A stretch of DNA of 64,000 nt from Chlamydoabsidia padenii (GCA_025330725.1 JAIWND010000060.1:29973-93972), one strand, 5' to 3'; numbered from the stretch's first letter, positions 1-11,689 are shown. The notes: generated by a model not told the origin, from the letters alone. Numbers and translations: made by a program.

Positions 1-1
1 G

Positions 2-142
2 AAACGTTATAATTTGGATCTGTATGCGATCGTCTTGGTTTTGGTCACTTGTGTTGTGGGGTTGGTGTCTGTGGGTGCATACACTTTGGCACGTCGAGTA
101 TTTGCGAGTGCTCGAACGTATCAAAAGACAAAAACACTTTAA
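2..142 (+). CDS. C-terminal end of a membrane protein (partial at window edge)
   Basis: Frame 2 is open from the window edge to a TAA at 140-142 and gives 46 residues. They contain one hydrophobic stretch (LYAIVLVLVTCVVGLVSVGA) followed by a basic, polar tail ending QKTKTL. This is the pattern of a single C-terminal transmembrane helix with a short cytosolic tail, as in many fungal type I membrane proteins. The family cannot be named from this fragment. The alternative, chance open frame, is unlikely because of the clean helix-plus-basic-tail layout, but remains possible. Confidence 0.5.
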   Translation, partial: KRYNLDLYAIVLVLVTCVVGLVSVGAYTLARRVFASARTYQKTKTL

Positions 143-301
143 GCTGATAGTTGAGTTGAGCTTGAACTACATTGAGATATAGATGGTATTGCTTTTTTCT
201 TTTTGGTTATAATAAAAGACTTGATTTTTTTTACATGATTGTTAGACTCATGAACCTTTCCCTTCCCCAAAAATCAAAAAGCCTTTGCTCCTGGAGAAAT
301 T

Positions 302-588
302 GGGCTTTACTTGGGATACACCCATCGGGACATACCCATCGGGATTTGAATAGTAGTCTTCATAGTAAAAAGTGGCAAGAATTTTTAATTTTGTGTGAAA
401 TAAGGCGGGTTTTCAAATATCAGTAATAAAGTAAGTGGGTTAATGGTCGTGCTTTTCTTTTTGCTTTCGCAAAAAAATAACAATACGCTCCTCTTCCACT
501 TCTTCACCTCATTCTTATTTAACATGAATAACATGACTTAAAATTAAATTCTTGCTGTGTCCCAATGGGTGAGTCCCAAGTAAAGCCC
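302..588. mobile_element. MITE with 33-bp terminal inverted repeats and 8-bp target duplication
   Basis: Arms 302-334 and 556-588 are inverted copies with 29 of 33 positions matching, beginning GGGCTTTACTTGGGA. They are flanked by a perfect 8-bp direct repeat GAGAAATT (294-301 and 589-596). The 287-bp body has no coding capacity. An 8-bp duplication with short inverted repeats fits a non-autonomous hAT-like element; P-like or Mutator-derived MITEs are alternatives. No second copy or parent transposase is visible in the window. Confidence 0.8.
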
Positions 589-624
589 GAGAAATTTCGC
601 GTAGAAGTGACGGGGTTTCAATAT

Positions 625-3600
625 TTTATCCGGGTAAATCAGCGGGGGCTTATTTTTCCAAAAAAAAAAAAAGGACTATTCCCCTCTTCTGTTTTTTAAC
701 TCTTAAAATGTCTCTATCAGCTACATCCTCTCCTTCTTCACACATTGAAAACGACGACGACTTGGGAAACGAATTGGAACGCTATTGTAGAAGATGTCGG
801 AAGTCATGCCCAGTTGCTTTGTTTGCTGGTCGACGGATTGATTACAAAACGTGTTTGAATTGTCGTAATCGGGATACAGCAGTACCTGTGCGTCCTGATT
901 TCGCTGATTTGATTCCTATTGAACAACTTGCCGACAGCTTTGATGATACTCCTTCACCAGATACTGATATCATCTTTGACGGCCATTTGTTTATCGATGA
1001 CGGCCATATCGACAACACGGACGAGCAGTTCGTCGAAGCAATTTACATGGCAGTGGAACATGCTGGTGGATACCGATACACCAAGAAAAACATTGTCGAT
1101 CCAAAGAAGCGGCACTCGGTGGCATTTGTAGGTCTGTGTGCCTAGCGGACCGATGTCAATCAACAACGTCTACTGAACGAATTGGCAAGGTTGGGCCGGC
1201 GGATGACAACTTATGATTGTGGTGGCGAACTTTCCGGTGGGATCTATCGACAACAAAGATGGGTAACCTTCACCATAAAACACCAGGAACAGCACGAGCC
1301 CCACAGCGAAGACGACCATCCAAGCAACTCCCATTGACGCCCGGGAATTCATCGCTACGTATGCCCACCAGTTGACCTCTGGGGATCTATTCGCCAAGGT
1401 GCAACGACAATTTTGGTACAACATCTCCCGCGCACAGGTGTATTACTGGAAGAGTCAGGCACCTGTTCACCATTACAAGTGTGCTGATTATCAGATGGAA
1501 TCATCAAGAATCTTGGTGCGCGAATACCGGGACGCTGACTTCCGGGAGGTAAAAGAAAAAAAAAGGGGGGTGGGAAAAAAAGGTCAGGGTAAACGGAAAA
1601 GTAATTTGGGTGATTACATGGTTTAAACAGTGTGTGTATTGGCTTTTTTTTTTTTTTTTTTTTTTTTTTGCTAAATTAAAGCGAATCATGACTCTGGTGA
1701 ATAATGGTAACAATGACAACTACTCTTCCGATTACTTGACGAACTAGTATTAGACTTAATACTATTATTAGATTTAGTATAGATTGGTTGGGTGTTTGTT
1801 ATTTAAATTAAAAACTTGTTTTAACAATATTTGTCTCCTCTTTGTTTGTTTGTATTAGTTGTTTTGGGAAGATAATGATCATTGGCGGGGGTTGGGGTTC
1901 ACCACAATGTTTTTTGATTTGTGTGTTGGATCTGACCAGGTTGTTGAATATTTCGTGAATTCTACCTACAAGACCAATCGTCTCGAGAGCGAATTGTTTG
2001 GTGTCATAGCAAATATCAATGGTTGTGGGTACCCTGTAGCCTATTTTCTTTATTCCAAAAAGTACCGCAGATCAGAAGTAGCTGAAGCATGCAAAGTGGT
2101 GGCATTATGTTGCTATTTCCGGGCTCTCCGCGATCGTGGGCTGTCACCTTATTGCAACTTTGTTAGTCTAGCTTTCTCCCCACTATCAACAACAGGCCTC
2201 AGGTTGCCAGACAAGCAAGATGCCCTGAAGAAAATATAAAAGTCACTTTTGAAATAATGGAAAAGCACTACTGCTATCCTCAAGGAATTTCTCGAGGTAA
2301 GATAAAGTTATAAATCATTTTATGCACGTCATTACCTAAAACAGAAATTCATGCATTTTTTCAGGTACCGTTTTAACTTCCGACCAAATCCACCAAGCTT
2401 GCGCCAGGAAAATATATGGCTACTGTGTGCGTAAATCGTTGCCAGATGCTTGGGCTTACTTGTGGAGATCATGGTATACAGAGCGCCAATGGGTTCTCCG
2501 GGCTTGTTGTAGTGCCTCTGGTATGATATTCCTACATCGAATTCCACCATGTTGATAGAAGCTCACTGGCGTGTCCTGAAAAGAAACCACTTCTATTGTT
2601 ACAACCGACCTTGACAAGGCTTTTTGGCATATTTAATCATAACCAAGCATTGTGAACAACTGATCAACCAGTACAATCACAGAATAGTTCTCCGCAGAGA
2701 CCCCTCTAAATGGAAACGATTGTTTGTGAGCATCTGGAAATCGCTAAAAGAACGTCAAGGTAAAAAAAAAAAAAGATGACGACCACTACAATGTGTTATC
2801 ACACTATGAAAGCAAAAGATACTAACTTGTTCTTTATATCAATAGAAAGTCAAAACAATTATGCCACTGATAGTGATGCCTGGGTATGTGGCTACCCATC
2901 CTTTTTCATCAACCGCTTTTTGTTATGTAAACATTTAGTTAGAAGACATAGCGTTGGCACAATAATCATCGGATGATACTTTATCAAAAGATCCCACCAA
3001 GCACTATATATAACATTGATTGAGGTAAAAAGGAGTTTTATAACAATATATATATATATATATAAGTAACAACCAGATCAACTACATAAACTAATCCTTA
3101 TATACTATACTACACTATAAATTACATTAAAAAATCAACAAGACCACGAAACACACACCATACCGGTCAAATCAATGATCGCCCCCATCTTGATTAAACC
3201 GCAAATCGTCCTACTCAAACTGCTACCCCTGTTTCCAGAATCATTTCCATTGATAGTGATGAAGATGAAGATGTTATTATTGAGGTTGATAATGTCGTTG
3301 AAGGTGATGAAGGTAGTTTGGATTTCGATTTTGGTTTCGGTGCTTCTGTTGGTAGTGCTGTTGTTGATGATCCTGTTGGTGGTGCTCCATTTGTTGACGG
3401 TGATCCCAGTGTTGATCAATCCGATAGTGTACTTGATCTCCTTTATCGTGGTGACACCGAGCAACAACGCCTCAATCATGAATTATACATGAGAGACATA
3501 ATACAGAGTATGCGAAGACGCCGTCAAAGAATTAGAGAAGAACAGCAATGACTCCAAGAAGAAGAAGACAACTTGAATCTTGTAGAAAAAAGTTATAATC

Positions 3601-3938
3601 AACTTATTACAGAAGATCAGGCAACCATATTCAACACAACCACCAACCGAGACCAATATTTGGACGACGTTATTCGCTTCAGACGTGCGCGCCACCACCT
3701 ACAACTTGGGGTCAGTACAATCCCAATACCCGCCACATTGATTAAAATAAGCTTTATAATTAGTTTCATAGTCTTTTTTATCTTTATATATATATATATA
3801 TATCTTACCAATTACCATTCCTTTTTGAAGACTACATATTAAAATCCACTTCGTGATAATTCATCGACCTAGCTACCCATTAATTATAAAGAAGAAAGAA
3901 AGGAAAAAAACAAGTCCCCATGGATTTACCCGGATAAA
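625..3938 (+). mobile_element. MULE-1: decayed Mutator-like element
   Basis: The element is bounded by matching inverted ends: 625-659 (TTTATCCGGGTAAATC...) and, inverted, 3902-3938. Between them lies a broken MULE transposase reading on the plus strand. Flanks TTTCAATAT (616-624) and TTTTCAGGC (after 3938) share only TTTCA, so any target duplication has decayed. The inverted repeats are short for a MULE. The element is clearly dead, with many stops and frameshifts. Confidence 0.7.
708..3551 (+). pseudogene. MULE-1 transposase relic (FAR1/MULE with SWIM-like finger)
   Basis: Several blocks in shifting frames belong to one MULE transposase. 708-1145 encodes an N-terminal Cys-rich module (ERYCRRCRKSC...KTCLNCR) with a YRYTKKN segment. 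1859-2239 holds the catalytic core start (VNSTYKTNRLESELFGVI, matching the MULE D-x-TYK-T-N motif, though the Asp appears as Asn). About 2546-2760 holds EAHWRVLKRNHFYCYNR and later RRDPSKWKRLFVSIWKSLKER. 2866-2944 holds a SWIM-like finger (VCGYPSFF...LLCKHLV) in which the second Cys of CxC has become Tyr. An acidic tail ends at 3551. Frameshifts, in-frame stops and lost catalytic residues make it non-functional. Confidence 0.75.
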
Positions 3939-4019
3939 TTTTCAGGCTTTTTGATTCTGGGGGAAGGAAAAGGTTCGTGTAACTTGCATAATTGTTGCCT
4001 TATCGTAGATCTTTGAAAT

Positions 4020-4957
4020 ATGACCCGTAAACCGTTTCGCCCCTTTTTCAATACGTCCTTTTGCTTGTCATACTTTTCGAATCTCCTTGAAAGAAAAACG
4101 CTCCCACAATCATCTATGGCCACTCTACATGCACTACACATTAACACTAAGTCAGTATATGATTACTCACAGAAGCATATGGACGACATCAGGGCACCCG
4201 ACAACAGTATTATCACAGCGCCGTTAAAGCAAGTAAACACAAGGACGCTGATTTTTCAACATGTATTGACCTTGACAAAGCAATTATCTTATGCAAGAAA
4301 CGAAATAGCAAGTTCGACCACAATATCATCATCACATCATCAGGTACCTTATACCTTCAAGCCATATATGAAGCACCACCAACAACATCCCACTCACTTG
4401 TATCGACGGACATCAAAGCTGCTATCAAGGATTGGGCACCAATGGACAAACTGAAAGCGGAAGCATAAGACTTGCACAAAATCTTGAAGGGGAAGAAAAA
4501 AACCACAGGCCGATCAAAGACGAGCATTATCGGTGACAAAAAAGGCAATTAAAGCATCTTTGAAAAATACCAGAAGCACTACTAATTTGGATGAAAAAAA
4601 GAAGCTGGCAAAGGAAAAGGACTTAATCATCGAAAAACGCAAACAGCAATCCGAGGTGATTAACAAGATGAACTATGACATCATAGACCTGTACCAACAA
4701 ATTAATAAAGTCGACATGAAAAAGTCCCTTTTCTACAACGATAATGTGACTCCATCAACATCATCGGCATCAAAAACAACACCTTCAACAGCTCCTTACA
4801 AGAAAAAGATGTCAAATATATTGGTGCCGATCCTGGGGTCAAGACGATGGCGACCGTTGCTAAAATGAACTCATACCAAGCTGGCTGGTACTTGCTGACA
4901 TCAAACCGATTCGAACCATTGACTTCTTGAATGAACGAACAATCTCTTGACGAATTT

Positions 4958-5008
<51 letters not shown>

Positions 5009-5055
5009 AGGTGTCGACGTCAAGTATTACATCAAGTCCATAGCAAGCATATCTC

Positions 5056-5086
<31 letters not shown>

Positions 5087-5704
5087 TAGAGATGAAGAAA
5101 CCAACCAATATCACAGATAGGGAAGCCATGATATCCGATATTGCACGGCAAAGCTCGACAAAATCCAATCAATCAAATGGAGTACTACAAACCATCAGAA
5201 CCGCATAATTATTTCGAGCTGATCTCTGTAACTTCTATCACGATTCTCCCTGGCTGAAGAAACAAAAGAAAGGAAGATCAAGATTCACATTGAAGGCATA
5301 CTCTTGGGCATCAAAAGCAATGATGAAGGTCCCTTATGTTCCTGGCACTTTCATGGGCTCCACTGTATTTTACGGAAATTCTGGAAAAGGCTATCAAAGC
5401 CGGATTAAAGGCTATGGAAGAAGAAGCACTGAAATCTTACAGCAGCTTGTCAAAAACAAAGCAAACTTACTCTAAACCATGTGGTACACCCTCGAGGAAT
5501 GAATGGAAGTGCTAACTTGGGGGTCGTAAATTGCATCAATCCAGATTGTTTTAGACGGAAAAGAGGATTTGCATCTGGGAGCCGTGATGAAAACGCCGCC
5601 AAGATCGGCGTTTACAAAGATGCATTGAAAATGCCTTACCCAGCATTTTCGCCATCAACAGCAACAAATCTGTTCGAGTGCCTTTTTGGTGATGTCAGAT
5701 CTTG
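4020..5704 (+). pseudogene. Fanzor-1: degenerate Fanzor (eukaryotic TnpB/OMEGA-type nuclease)
   Basis: Fanzor proteins are eukaryotic relatives of TnpB, RuvC-type nucleases known in this family to be RNA-guided. Visible blocks, in shifted frames, are a basic N-terminal region (4020-4454), a lysine-rich helical region (4533-4830), and the RuvC-I motif YIGADPGVKTMATV (about 4823-4870). A GKGYQSRIKG block follows (about 5385-5410), then remnants of the TSK/zinc-ribbon (TYSKPCG, about 5467-5490, and NCINPDCF, about 5530-5555), and the RuvC-III motif SRDENAAKIGV (about 5581-5615). Stops, frameshifts and a (TA)n plus poly-A interruption at 4961-5084 break it. It lies just outside the right end of MULE-1, on the same strand. 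Confidence 0.7.
4961..5084. repeat. (AT)n microsatellite and poly-A tract inside Fanzor-1
   Basis: A 46-bp AT dinucleotide run (4961-5006) is followed 49 bp later by a 29-nt A tract (5056-5084). Both interrupt the Fanzor-1 frame and are read as post-mortem expansions or an intron remnant. Confidence 0.9.
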
Positions 5705-5913
5705 AAAAAAAAAAAAATATGATTCGCCACTTTTCCAGAGAAGGAATTGTAATGCAGTAGCTTGCTACTGATGGTGAGTTACATGAACCCCTCGTATCCG
5801 CAAATTTTCACTAACTGGTATTTTCATTCTCCGACTAATCGTTGCAAAATTAAAGTTATGCGGTGTTGTGTGAATACCAACTCGACGATCTTTATTGTAA
5901 TAGTAAACCATTC

Positions 5914-7578
5914 TCACTTTGTCTTGTTATATTCGGGCTGTGAAGTGAGATCCAGATTGGTATCCTCCAATACTCCATAAACATCACTCGAGTTCTCCCT
6001 ACTACCAGACAAATCAGGTTTAAAGTTTTCTGAATAAGAGAACGAGTGTCTCGCTCTACGAATGGGATGGTATTTGAGAAACTAGAGTGTGTTTATGTTT
6101 ATGGGAGAGAGAAAGAAATGTTATTTACCAAATATTTTTATGAAAAGAAAAAAGCCTTACCGCTCCAATGGCACCTAGATGACCTTCATGTCTCAAAAAC
6201 AAGGCTTTTATTGTACCTTTAGACCAGAACTGAATAGCATAAGATAGGGTATTCATAGTAATGGGGTGACCACGGATAAAACAACCACCAAAGTAAATTC
6301 GTTTGATATCATGTTGTTGGGCATTTAAATAAGCAATCTGACCAATGTTATTACTTTAAAAAGAAGAATAAGATTCCTTTTCATCTTCTTTGCAAGAGAG
6401 GAGAATGTATTTTACCTGACCATATATAATAAACTCTTGGCAATATCTGATGACTTGAATTGTCCTTGGGCTGGATGTTGGCCTTTTTTGAATACTTTAC
6501 CAAAACTTGAAGCGATCCTAGTTGATTTGAGTCCCAATTTTGAATAGTCTGATCCATAAATGTCACCCACTAGTAAATCCACATTCCTATTATCCCCTGT
6601 CACTGACGTTTCCAACATTTCTTTTTAGAGTGGGGAGTTAGTAGTGGAGAAGATGTATGTTTTTTTTAGCTACTACCATCAAAAGACGAGGCGTTGGTCA
6701 ATAGTGAGAGTAAACCCCATAAAGTACCACCACCCAACTGAAAGAAGAAAAATGAGTGCAAGTCAAAGAAAACGTTTTTTTTTTTCTTCTCTTACGGATG
6801 TGCCACTGATACGAGAGAATTGGCCAGGGCCTGTCACTTTAAGCAAACTTGTTGCAAGATTCATGCAAAGCGGTGATTGAAAAAAAGATGAGTTATTTTT
6901 CCTCCCTTCTCGAGATGATCCTCTTACCTAACCCCCGAGCCAATATTGACAAGCTATAAAACATAAAATGAAAACATCAGTCCCCAAACATTCCCCCCCC
7001 CCATTGTATCCTCCACTTACGATATAAGGATACACATTTTCAGGTGAAGGTTCGAATTGTAAAGGAGGTACAGCTTGTTCATCATACGTAAACACTTCAT
7101 AAGGAATCTCGGTCATGAAGAAATCCAAACCAGTGATTAAACATTCCATTTCATCTTCTTTTTGTATTTTCATGTGAGGTAGTCGAGACTTTAGTTTTTC
7201 TTCATAAACATACGCCCCGCCACCAGTGGTTTTCAATACCATGCGTCGATTGTCTTTGGGAACCAGCTGATCAATGAACGAAATACATTGATCAATCTTT
7301 TCCGTCTCAAACTTTTTAAAACAAAGTCGACCACCATCATCTCCACTTGGGGTGAAATAGACAATCTTGGCAAGTGAACCCCCAATCTAGTTTGGTGCAA
7401 TATGAAAAAAAAAAAAAAAAAAAAGAGTCAGTTTCCTAGCACGCACAAAAAAAAAAAAGAGGTAAATTACATCTACGGCGATTTGGGCAACATGATCCGT
7501 TTGATTAGGTAAAACGATGTCCCTTGTTTCATGAGTCGTCATGGGAGTTTCTGAGACTGAAGCACCAAGTACATTCAT
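5914..7578 (-). CDS. CAB1: Pantothenate kinase, eukaryotic type II PanK
   Basis: The enzyme phosphorylates pantothenate with ATP, the first step of CoA synthesis. Eight exons on the minus strand were read from splice sites: 7578-7471, 7386-7021, 6953-6928, 6847-6796, 6737-6677, 6620-6416, 6353-6161 and 6081-5914. They total 1179 nt, giving 392 residues, the usual size. Family landmarks are the actin-like ATPase start ([14 protein letters not shown]), [77 protein letters not shown] and [13 protein letters not shown]. The start ATG is the first in frame and follows an AT-rich spacer. Exon 3 is only 26 nt. The reading frame appears intact. Confidence 0.93.
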
Positions 7579-7721
7579 TATAAAAAGGTATTTTATGTTT
7601 ATAAAAAATATGTTTGTAGAAAGTATTGTTTTTATTACGCGGTAAAAAAAAATAAGAGAGACTACATTATGTACACAATGCGGGGGTTTAACCTTTTTTT
7701 TTATTTATACAGACACCACTA

Positions 7722-8171
7722 TCATGTCTGTTGTTGCTGTTGTTGCTGTTGTTGCTTCATTACTTGTTGTTCCAGTTCCTTGACTTGATCATCATACCTG
7801 GCCAGTTCTTGTTTCAGTTCCGCTTCTTCCTTGATCAGAGACTCCAAATCGACTTGATCATCATTAATATGTTCTGTCAGTCTAGCTTCCCGATCGGTGA
7901 CTTGAAGATCAAGAATCTGTGCGAGTTTTTGTGCCTGTTTAATTTTCTGTTCTAATTGTTGTTGTAAGTGTCGACATGGCATTGGTAAAGAAGGGTCATT
8001 GGTGGTGGTGGTGGTGGTGGGTAATAATGGATCAGTGTGGCGCATCAAGGCTTTATTGACACGTCGATATATCTGTGCTTGTTTCAGATGTTCTTGTGCT
8101 TGTTCATCTTTACAGTTCTGTATATCTTGTTGTACAAGATAAAGTTGTGAGGCTGTGGTATCAGGAAGCAT
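7722..8171 (-). CDS. Small coiled-coil protein, function unknown
   Basis: A single-exon ORF of 149 residues starts at the first ATG (8171). It is helical and rich in E, K, Q and L: an N-terminal helix (about 1-45), a Thr-rich linker (about 50-60), then a long heptad-like region (about 70-140) ending in a poly-Gln tail. The length and two-helix layout resemble small subunits of kinetochore, Mediator or prefoldin-like assemblies, but no family motif could be recognised. It is read in the same direction as the pantothenate kinase gene, 144 bp upstream of that gene's start. The poly-Gln tail comes from a (TTG/CTG)n tract and may vary in length. Confidence 0.6.
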   Translation of the reverse strand: MLPDTTASQLYLVQQDIQNCKDEQAQEHLKQAQIYRRVNKALMRHTDPLLPTTTTTTNDPSLPMPCRHLQQQLEQKIKQAQKLAQILDLQVTDREARLTEHINDDQVDLESLIKEEAELKQELARYDDQVKELEQQVMKQQQQQQQQQT

Positions 8172-8329
8172 TGTTGAAAGTAAAAAGAAGGGAAAACATC
8201 ACCAATAACTTGAATTTTTCGTCGAATAAGCGGAGAATAAAATGCCAGTTAGCATATCGTGGATATTACCATGTATGTGGCTTTTTTGACTTACCGTTAT
8301 ACATGTGAAAGACCCCACAAACGCCCGCC

Positions 8330-9450
8330 TCAAGGGACGGATGCCCCAGATTCTCTAATCCAAGAGATAGCCGGAGCATGGATCATGGCAGCCAAAGTAT
8401 TTATTGCTGCTGCTGATGTTTTTGTTTTTGGTCTGTTGGAAAATACTGGGTAATCCATTAAAGTAATTTCCTTGTACAATCCAGTCTTGAGGATATTGAT
8501 CGCTGCATTGTTGTCCCGACCGCGCGTAGAGTAATCCTGTTGACGGCTGAAGCAATCTTTATTGATACAGTAGACAATGCCGAGATTGGTTTTGTTATTG
8601 GCCTTTTGAGGGTGTTGCAAACGCGAATCACAAAAACAGCACCACTTCGATAAATATTCGTTGGTGCCTATAAGTGTACAAAGATGCTTAAGATTGTGTT
8701 GTAATGATTGAGTGCTGCGTTTGTCGGACCCCTTGATTCTTGACCCAAAACCTCTCCCAGCATCGCCATAGAAAATAAAGGTATCTTGTTTCTTTGTATC
8801 CTTTGGAAAGATTGTTGTTGCCACAGTACCATAAGCTTTATCCCGGAATCTTGATCGTTCACCGCCTTGTTTCTTTCTTGGCCCAATTGGAACCATGATA
8901 GAATCTAACTAATTCATCCTTGCAACGTTTTCCAGCGTTACGCTTGTCTTCAATATTTGATTTGGCCGCTTTAGATAGAGAACTTTCCAACGCGTATATG
9001 CTGGTATCATCACCATCGTTGTCTTGTCTTTCCTTCTTGTTTTCATTCTTTTTATGTTGAAGTTGATGACGATAAAAAGTACTTCTTGACTTGCAGTTGA
9101 TATTGCTTGCATTTATTTTACAACTGTTAAATTTCATGAGCCGTTTGACTTTTCATGATCGTTTTTCAGTTCTTGAAGTGGAGGTGAATACTTGTTTGCG
9201 AGTAGCAGTGTGGAATAAGCTTAACCACAGTCCACGGAAACAGCACTTGCCATAGGGTTGACTCCTGGGTCGACGCCAATATAACTGCCTTTTTCGATCA
9301 ACAAATTACCAGTTGGAGGAGAACGATTTTGCTTTCTACCATGAATCGTATCATATATGCTTGCTTTTTGCTTGTTCAGCTCATCGATTTGATGTGTCTG
9401 CAGCCCGCTTTCTTTTACGTCTTTCAGCAAGAGACAAAGCACCCGTTTTT
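8330..9450 (-). pseudogene. Fanzor-2: Fanzor-like relic with zinc ribbon and RuvC motifs
   Basis: The minus strand carries three consecutive blocks. At 9442-9221, KASIYDTIHGRKQ is followed by the RuvC-I motif YIGVDPGVNPMASAVSV. At about 9137-8859 there is a Lys-rich region with AGKRCKDELVRFYHGSNWAKK. At 8896-8330 there is one intact frame with FYGDAGRGFGSRIKG, the RuvC-II/TSK block TNEYLSKWCCFC, a ribbon pair YCINKDC and the RuvC-III block RGRDNNAAINIL. A frameshift near 8880 and stops near 9225 and 9145 separate the blocks. All landmarks also appear, diverged, in Fanzor-1, so the two are members of one family. The N-terminal wedge region is missing or replaced by MULE-3 sequence. Confidence 0.75.
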
Positions 9451-10372
9451 ACGGAATCGTCCATAAAATCGGGTACGACCATCTCATGCAGGATATACAC
9501 GAGTACGTCGATACGCTGACTACGCAGACCATTCAAGTACACTTCTTTCAATGTACGATGCCAACTTTTGACATAATTGCTTGTACGTATATCATAGTCG
9601 CACTAGTAAGTCATAATGTTTGAGGATATAAAAAAAAAAAAAAAAAAAAAAAAGGTTTTTATTGTCAATAATCAACGTAATTCATACCACCACACCACAT
9701 ACAATCTATACTATACTATACTAATCTATACTAATCTATACTAATCTATATTATGTGCACCACCACCCACCATACACACACAGTCACCAGATCGACACCA
9801 CCAAATAACGTATCTGTCTATAAGCTTGGGACCAGTTTGACATAAATGCAAACATAAACATTCCTTCTTTCATGAGATGGATGTTTTTCGTGAAGCATTG
9901 ACCACCCGATGATTTGATCTTGTCCTGCCACAACATCAAACTTTGGTCGACATGAGCATGCAGGCGGGAAGACTTCGTCATAAATTTGTTGATTTGGTAA
10001 TATATAGACTGGTACGATAGGCGATGAGATTCCTCGATGTTGGCATTGGTACCCATTTCCAGCATCACCGCAAGCTTGGCCCTGTCTTGACGAAGGATCC
10101 CTTTGATGCTTTTCCAGTTAAAGTGACTTTCCACCAAGTCTTGGAGCACCAAACGAGCATCACGGCTGATGGGAGCAATAGCCATATCATCAACACTACC
10201 AGGGACGTGATTGTCGTGTTTCCAGTTGTATTCAATTTCGACTTGATCAGGATTGTCTTCACTGGATGTCACCTTTATATAAGCATTGCAATTACATGGG
10301 AGCAGTTCATTGGTTCGGTTGAGATTAGCAGGTGCCTTGTAATTACCCCGTCTGTTACATTCCTACAACTAA
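9450..10372 (-). pseudogene. MULE-3 transposase fragment with internal deletion
   Basis: An exon entered by a T-rich acceptor (about 10372) encodes a FAR1-like N-terminus: CNRRGNYKAPANLNRTNELL, then IEYNWKHDNHVPGSVDDMAI and a helical region to 9784. The catalytic core is absent. 9784-9620 is A-tract and CTATACTAAT repeats, and coding resumes at about 9600-9450 with SNYVKSWHRTLKEVYLNG, the counterpart of NFVESWHNQLKTVFMK in MULE-2. In this copy the Glu of the N-x-x-E-S-W-H motif is Lys. Fanzor-2 follows directly downstream on the same strand. Confidence 0.65.
9613..9760. repeat. Poly-A tract and CTATACTAAT tandem repeat
   Basis: An A tract of about 23 nt (9631-9653) and about four imperfect copies of CTATACTAAT (9706-9752) fill the gap between the two coding parts of MULE-3. 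Confidence 0.75.
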
Positions 10373-10570
10373 AAAAAAAAAAAAAAAAGACGGTGAATAT
10401 GTGGTATACATATATCACAGTTACTAAAAAGACTTTCCTCTTTGAAGTTCATTTTCGTTTTTCTTCTCCTGAAGGTATTGCTACTGTCGTCACGAGGGTT
10501 GTTGCTGCTTCCGTTGCTGGTTTGGTTGTTGGAAGGTCTTGGACAATCAGCAAATGCAGTTCCATCGTGA

Positions 10571-10789
10571 TTACCAAATTGTTTCAAAAAACTTTTTGTT
10601 TTTGGCCATCCGGGGTCCAGAGGTTACGTTATAAAAGGTAGTGTTGGCTCGTTGCGATTCCCGTTGTAAAAACAACAGCCAATCCCGGCGGGGCACAATG
10701 CGAGTGGCAGGACAAATGGTGTCGTAATCGTCCACCACACCAGTGACCCGTTGATTGAGCATGTTGACAGCTGATCGAATTAAAGACAT
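10571..10789 (-). pseudogene. Orphan 5' exon of an unidentified gene, cut off by MULE-3
   Basis: From an ATG at 10789 an open frame encodes about 72 residues (MSLIRSAVNMLNQRVTGVVD...), with a compact, non-repetitive sequence unlike the neighbouring transposon code. It runs to TTTG|GTAATC at about 10573, a plausible splice donor, or to a stop just beyond. A (GA)n leader at 10791-10818 lies upstream, and the divergent transporter gene begins 230 bp away. No continuation could be found; the next sequence downstream is the MULE-3 N-terminal exon. It could be a truncated host gene or a very short gene. The family is not recognised. Confidence 0.35.
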
Positions 10790-11018
10790 TAGAGAGAGAG
10801 AGAGAGAGAAAGAGAGAAGAAAAGAAAAACAAATTTCTTTTTCCATTTCACTAATATTTTGAAATGGCGCCTATCATCAATCGCATTGTCGGCATTTGAA
10901 AGTGATTTTTTAGACCTGTCCAATGATATTGATCCTTTCTTAGGTCCCTTAATATATTTTTTGCAAAAACATTCCTCCTCCTCCCTCTTTCTTTCTTCTT
11001 TCTTTACTACTTTATTGA

Positions 11019-11648
11019 ATGACTCGACCTACTGTATATACCCCTGTTGAAAATTATGATGAGACATCCATCTTATCTTCCACTTTAACTTCCACCAGTA
11101 CAAATAATAACGGTGCCTTTTCCTCCAGTGATGCGACAAGTTGGGAGGAAGACCATCGACCCCTTTTACCTCATCGTGCCTCTTCCCAATACTGTCAAGA
11201 CCAACCCAATGATGCCAATACACATATCCCTACAGCTACACCTTTTAGTTGTGCGATTAATTTGTCAAATACCATTCTAGGCACAGGCATGTTGGCCATG
11301 GTATGATGGATAGATAAATAGATAACTTGATAGATAGAACAGCTGACCGATAAGTTTAACTAACCTGCTTCTTTTTTTTTTTTTTTTCCTGTAGCCTTCT
11401 GCAATGGCATCGGTTGGGTTATTGCCGGGTATCCTTGTGATTTTAATATCAGCCATGGCCTCTGGATCGGGACTCTACTTTTTAACTTGCTGTGCTCGCC
11501 GTACGGAAGGACGTAATGCCTCCTTCTTTGCCATTTCCAAATTAACATGGCCTAAAATGGCTGTCGTGTTTGATTTGGCTATTGCTATCAAATGTTTTGG
11601 TGTAGCGATCAGCTACTTGATCATCATTGGTGATCTTATGCCTCAGGT

Positions 11649-11689
<41 letters not shown>

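Noticed and set aside
625..5704. Reading MULE-1 and Fanzor-1 as one element with Fanzor as cargo
   Set aside because: The only matching inverted repeats found end at 3938, before Fanzor-1 begins. Adjacency is reported, inclusion is not claimed.
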